From Alsobacter ponti (GTDB taxonomy: Bacteria > Pseudomonadota > Alphaproteobacteria > Rhizobiales > Beijerinckiaceae), in contig NZ_JANCLU010000005.1 in the NCBI RefSeq assembly GCF_024294805.1, positions 204,156 through 268,155 on the forward strand: a stretch of DNA of 64,000 nt, in the 5' to 3' direction. The notes under the pieces were generated by a model. That model did not search any database. It was not told the origin of the DNA and worked only from the letters and a program-made list of their open reading frames with translations. The position numbers and the translations under genes are program-made. This document shows positions 60,546 to 64,000 of this stretch, in pieces; position 1 is the first letter of the stretch; each line of letters begins with the position of its first letter.

Positions 60546-61757
60546 TCAGAAATCGCGCTCGATGCGCAGGCGGCCTCCCCAGATGTCCTTCTGGCCGCCG
60601 GGCGCGAGAGCCGCCGCCGGCGTGTCGACGGCGCGCTGGTATGTCGCCTCGCCGCCGATCAGCAGGTTGGTGACGGGGCTCCACTTGACGTTCGCGCCGA
60701 TGGCGAAGACCCGGTAGTCGTCGGTGGCGTACCCGTTGAAGTCGCCGTAGGAGGCGAACAGGCCGGTCGAGACGGTGGGAACCCAGTAGTGCTCGATGCC
60801 GCCCGTGACCGACCAGGTCCGGGCCGTGTCCGTGCCGCCCGCCGCCGTCGCGTAGACGTCGTAGGTCGGGGCCGAGGCGTTGCCGACCGTGAAGCTGCTC
60901 CAGCCGGTGTAGCTCGACGCGCCGTTGGCGTAGGCGGCCTGCAGGAACAGGGCGTCGCCGGCGGCCAGCATCGGCAGGTTGACCTTTACGCCGCCCTGGA
61001 TGGCGTAGCCGTACTGGGTGTCGTAGGTCCCGTCGGCATAGCGGGTCTGGTGCACCGCGCCGGTGAGCGCCGCGATACCCCAGCTCGCGCCGTATTCGAG
61101 GCGGCCGACCACGTCGGGCATGACATGCCCGCCATAGCCGCCATTGGCGACGGTGTAGCCGGGGATGATGGCGGCGTTGCCGATGCCGACGCGGCGCTCC
61201 GTGCCGTCTTCCAGCGCCAGCGTGGCGAGGAACCCGTTGCCGGCGTTGTAGGTGTAGGCCAGCACGTTGATCGACGCGTAGTCCGAGCCGCGGCCATTGT
61301 CGCCGCCGCCCAGGAACGACACGCCGCCGAACGGCGCGAACTCGAAGAACGAGGTCTCGACGCGCCCGGCGGTGACGCCGGCGAACTGGATATAGGACCA
61401 GTCCAGCGTCGGCGTGGCGGACGAGCCGGAATCCTTCGTGACATAGACGCGGCTGGTGGCGCGCACCGGGCCCCAGTCCGTCGCGGTATAGCTGTCGATC
61501 GTGAGGTAGCCGCGCGCGCGGGTCGAGGTGGTGTTGTCGGTCCGGGCAAGCGGCTCGTTGTAATAATACTCGGCGCGGACGCGGCCGGCGATCTTCAGGC
61601 AGGTGTCCGAGCCCGGGATATAGAAGAAGCCGGCGCCGTACTGGGAGCAGACGCGGACATACTCCACCGGGGCCGCCTTCTTGGACGGCAGGTCGGCGGC
61701 GAAGGCCGAACTGGCGACGAGGCCGGCGGCGGTGGCGAGAAGAAAGCAACGAGTCAT
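60546..61757 (-). CDS. Porin, first of a tandem pair
   Basis: 403 residues. Signal peptide (MTRCFLLATAAGLVASSAFA), then ADLPSKKAAPVEYVRVCSQYG, FFYIPGSDTCLKIAGRVRAE with two conserved cysteines, and about sixteen beta strands ending in IWGGRLRIERDF with terminal Phe, the BamA-recognised end. This is the rhizobial-type porin family for small hydrophilic solutes. Its neighbour at 62113-63318 is a close paralogue. An in-frame extension to 61889 would not be a signal peptide. Confidence 0.93.
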   Translation of the reverse strand: MTRCFLLATAAGLVASSAFAADLPSKKAAPVEYVRVCSQYGAGFFYIPGSDTCLKIAGRVRAEYYYNEPLARTDNTTSTRARGYLTIDSYTATDWGPVRATSRVYVTKDSGSSATPTLDWSYIQFAGVTAGRVETSFFEFAPFGGVSFLGGGDNGRGSDYASINVLAYTYNAGNGFLATLALEDGTERRVGIGNAAIIPGYTVANGGYGGHVMPDVVGRLEYGASWGIAALTGAVHQTRYADGTYDTQYGYAIQGGVKVNLPMLAAGDALFLQAAYANGASSYTGWSSFTVGNASAPTYDVYATAAGGTDTARTWSVTGGIEHYWVPTVSTGLFASYGDFNGYATDDYRVFAIGANVKWSPVTNLLIGGEATYQRAVDTPAAALAPGGQKDIWGGRLRIERDF

Positions 61758-62052
61758 CGAAAACAACCCCGGGACTTCTGGCGCGGCCCCCTCGGCCGTG
61801 CGCGCTGTCCCCGAGGATTCCGGGCCATGCTGCACTGCGGCAAGATCAAAGAAACGCCACCCTGCCCAGGGCTTGAGCTTGGCGCTCAACGCTTGTGCGG
61901 ATGCGAAACGAAGTCTCGCGATGTGGCTTGAACGTCACAGGGCGGCGGGCGGACCGAGCGGCAGGGAACGCGCGGCTGGGGCTGGCGGCGAGGCCAAGGC
62001 CGGCGACCGGAGCGCCCTGCCCGGCCGGTTCGGCGGCGCGCGCCGGGCAACG
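61758..62052. other. Intergenic region between the tandem porins
   Basis: About 295 bases. No ORF supported. It should hold the promoter of the first porin, but I do not see a consensus one. It is bounded on the right by the strong terminator of the second porin. Confidence 0.4.
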
Positions 62053-62080
62053 AAAAACCCCGGCGCTCGCGCGCCGGGGT
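62053..62080 (-). terminator. Terminator after the second porin
   Basis: Perfect 10-pair stem ACCCCGGCGC/GCGCCGGGGT with TCGC loop (62057-62080), followed leftward by TTTTT. Confidence 0.9.
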
Positions 62081-62112
62081 TCCCGCGTTCGATCCTGAGG
62101 GATCGAAGCCGA

Positions 62113-63318
62113 TCAGAAGTCGCGCTGCACGCGCAGGCGAGCGTTCCAGATGTCCTTCTGCGTGCCGGCGGCGACCGCGACCGGGGTGTCGACCGCGCGC
62201 TGGTAGGTCGTCTCGGCCGCGAGCAGCAGGTTCTTGACCGGCGTCCACTTCACGTTCGCGCCGACCGAGAACATCGACCAGTCGCTCGCGTCCGCGCCGT
62301 CGTAGTGGCCGTAGCCGGCGAACAGCGCCGTCGAGATCGTCGGCACCCAGTAGTGCTCGACGCCGCCGACGAGCGACCAGGTCTTGACCGACACCCAGTT
62401 GCCGGCCGCGTTCTTCTCGTAATCGCTGGCCGTGAACAGCGCCGCGCCGGCGCCGTTCTTGGCAGCGCCCGAAGCCCAGCCCGTGTAGGACGAAGCGCCG
62501 TCGGCGTAGGCCGCCTGCAGGAACAGCGCGTCGCCGGCCGCCAGCATCGGCAGGTTGATCTTCAGGCCGCCCTGGATGGCGAAGCCGTAGTCGGTGTTGT
62601 CCGAGGCAAGGGCATAGCGGGTCTGGTGAACCGCGGCGGTCAGGGCCGCGACGCCCCAGCTGCCGCCGTACTCGAGGCGACCCACGACGTCCGGAAGCGC
62701 ATGACCGGCATAGCCGAGCGAGGCGCTGCCCAGGCCGTTGAGGCCCGTGCGGCGCTCGGTGCCGTCCTCCATGGCGAGGGTGGCCGAGAAGCCGTTCGCC
62801 GCGTAGGTGTAGGCCAGCGTGTTGATCGCGCCGTAGTCAGAACCGCGGCCGTTCGCGCCGCCGCCCAGGAACGAGACGCCGCCGAACGGAGCGAACTCGA
62901 AGAACGAGGTGGCGATGCGGCCGGCCGTCACGCCCGCGAACTGGATGTAGGCCCAGTCCAGCGTCGTCGAGGCGCCCGCAAGGGAGTCCTTCGTCACGTA
63001 GACGCGGGTGGTGGCGCGCACCGGCCCCATGTCCGTGGCGGTGTAGCTGTCGAGCGCGAGATAGCCGCGCGCGCGGGTCGTCGTGGTGTTGTCCGCGCGG
63101 ACCAGCGGCTGGTTGTAGTAGTAGTCAGCGCGGACGCGGCCGGAGACCTTGAGGCAGGTGTCCGAGCCCGGGATGTAGAAGAAGCCGGCGCCGAACTGCG
63201 AGCAGACGCGGACGTACTCGACCGGGGCCGCCTTCTTGGACGGCAGGTCGGCCGCGAGGCCGGCCGTCGCGCCGGCGAGCAGCGCCGCGGACGACAGCAG
63301 GAGGGTGGAAATGCGCAT
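62113..63318 (-). CDS. Porin, second of a tandem pair
   Basis: 401 residues. Signal peptide (MRISTLLLSSAALLAGATAG), then ADLPSKKAAPVEYVRVCSQFG, the SDTCLKVSGRVRADYYY segment and a terminal LRVQRDF. Most strands match the first porin; differences concentrate in the loops, including insertions such as GAAKNGAGAALF and EKNAAGNWV. Two paralogues may differ in solute preference or expression. A long leader (over 150 bases) with direct repeats precedes it. Confidence 0.94.
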   Translation of the reverse strand: MRISTLLLSSAALLAGATAGLAADLPSKKAAPVEYVRVCSQFGAGFFYIPGSDTCLKVSGRVRADYYYNQPLVRADNTTTTRARGYLALDSYTATDMGPVRATTRVYVTKDSLAGASTTLDWAYIQFAGVTAGRIATSFFEFAPFGGVSFLGGGANGRGSDYGAINTLAYTYAANGFSATLAMEDGTERRTGLNGLGSASLGYAGHALPDVVGRLEYGGSWGVAALTAAVHQTRYALASDNTDYGFAIQGGLKINLPMLAAGDALFLQAAYADGASSYTGWASGAAKNGAGAALFTASDYEKNAAGNWVSVKTWSLVGGVEHYWVPTISTALFAGYGHYDGADASDWSMFSVGANVKWTPVKNLLLAAETTYQRAVDTPVAVAAGTQKDIWNARLRVQRDF

Positions 63319-63640
63319 AAAAAATGCTCCCTAAAATGGAACCGCGAGGAGCGAGGCTCCACAACGGCAGCGGTAACGAGAGGCAACATGCTTGGCTCAC
63401 CGCCCTCGTTCAACCGTACAGACGGCCCTTCGAGGTCGAAACGACCGCTTCAACTCGGGCAGTGACAATATTGCTACAGAATTCAATCGCTACAGGTTGT
63501 ATTCGACGCGCGCTTCCACTGAGAATTACTCTCTTTGGTTGTATTCCGACGAACGCGGTTGCATGTTGTCCACATGCATGGCGGGACTCGTCCGTCGTGT
63601 CTCGCCTGGATCGGTGGGGAATCGCGGGCGGGTTGAGAGG
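63319..63640. other. Leader/regulatory region of the second porin
   Basis: About 320 bases without a gene. It contains direct repeats GCTACAG (63473, 63489) and GGTTGTATTC-GACG (63495-63508 and, with an extra C, 63537-63551). No promoter is definite; it lies in the more AT-rich segment 63460-63560. Confidence 0.5.
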
Positions 63641-63654
63641 CGGTTCGGGAATCG

Positions 63655-64000
63655 CCGACGGAAGGCGCTCGGCGGAGCCGAAGCGCGGACGAAGTCCGCC
63701 CGTTCCCGGAACCCCGGAGTGAAAGCGGAGGGGTATCCGGGAGCCAGCGTAGGAATGCTGCCGCGCAGCGGCGCTCATTGGAAAAAGCCATCACGACGCG
63801 CTGCGCGCGACATATTGCGCTGGGCCCCGGGCCTGCCTTCGCCAAGGCTCCGGCATTCCGGGGGCGGGCGGGCCTGCGGCCCGCAGCCCCAAAAGGCGGA
63901 CGCCAGTCCGCCTGTTTCCGGAACGCCAAGGGCGGGCTTCCGCCCGCCCCGTTCCCGGAACCCCGCAGCGTAGCGGAGGGGTATCCGGGAGCCAGCGCAT
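63655..64000 (-). repeat. Dispersed intergenic palindromic repeat, right copy
   Basis: Reverse-complement relative of the 895-1262 block. Shared pieces on the minus strand include AGCGCAATATGTC, AGCGCCGCTGCGCGGCAGC, CCCGGATACCCCTCCGCT and CTCCGGGGTTCCGGGAAC. A second unit starts again at the window's end (63960-64000, GGAGGGGTATCCGGGAGCCA). Noncoding. Confidence 0.7.

Overview
The window is about 70% GC and tightly packed, with overlapping stop/start codons at many gene junctions. It looks like chromosomal core DNA of an alphaproteobacterium of the Hyphomicrobiales (Rhizobiales). Supporting signs are the pdxJ-acpS-lepB-rnc-era-recO and glyA-nrdR-ribD-ribE-ribH-nusB-thiL gene orders, the ldtR/L,D-transpeptidase pair, the DUF177-plsX-fabH-ihfA-merR block and two rhizobial-type porins. 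The genus cannot be fixed from the sequence. I saw no rRNA, tRNA, tmRNA, CRISPR array, insertion sequence or phage gene.

Layout. 1-0.74 kb: 5' end of dnaE preceded by a 31-codon ORF under a LexA-like site. 0.85-1.26 kb: dispersed repeat DNA, matched by an inverted copy at 63.65-64 kb. 1.26-5.04 kb: nadA-nadB-nadC with two palindromic operators. 5.4-7.7 kb: an MFS transporter and an AcuI/YhdH reductase. 7.7-11.9 kb: MerR regulator, ihfA, fabH, plsX, DUF177 and a CBP3-like chaperone. 12.1-14.9 kb: bamE, a tandemly duplicated terminator segment and the proton-pumping pyrophosphatase. 15.1-21.9 kb: MFS, thiL, nusB, ribH, ribE, ribD, nrdR, glyA. 22.2-25.9 kb: L,D-transpeptidase, ldtR, a DUF6163 protein, 3-hydroxyisobutyryl-CoA hydrolase. 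26.1-31.8 kb: hemB, a lipoprotein/LivH-like permease fusion, threonine ammonia-lyase, an RDD protein, bpt and a secreted protein. 31.8-42.1 kb: parC, recO, era, rnc, lepB, acpS, pdxJ, pyrE, rsh, rpoZ. 42.4-43.7 kb: a LabA-like NYN protein and a family-5 uracil-DNA glycosylase.

43.7-55.6 kb is the most unusual part. One leftward operon joins an MdoH-type glucosyltransferase, an FkbM methyltransferase and a secreted protein. Divergent from it, a rightward coupled operon encodes an MDR oxidoreductase, a 6-pyruvoyl-tetrahydropterin-synthase-fold protein that lacks the catalytic residues, a family-4 glycosyltransferase and a class I methyltransferase. It converges on a RibD-reductase-domain protein coupled to cytochrome b561, and these diverge from a GTP cyclohydrolase II followed by a YfhO-like membrane protein. 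I propose it as a candidate undescribed pathway for a pterin- or pyrimidine-derived, glycosylated and methylated compound. The product is inference.

55.6-63.3 kb: smpB, dapA, a lytic transglycosylase, an alpha/beta hydrolase and two tandem paralogous porins.

Regulatory signals seen directly include a perfect GTTC-N7-GTTC LexA box in front of parC, a one-mismatch version in front of the small ORF upstream of dnaE, the paired nadA operators, a cluster of GANTC sites and repeats near ldtR, direct repeats upstream of the second porin and several strong intrinsic terminators. Distances, frames and motifs were read by eye; no alignment or database search was possible.
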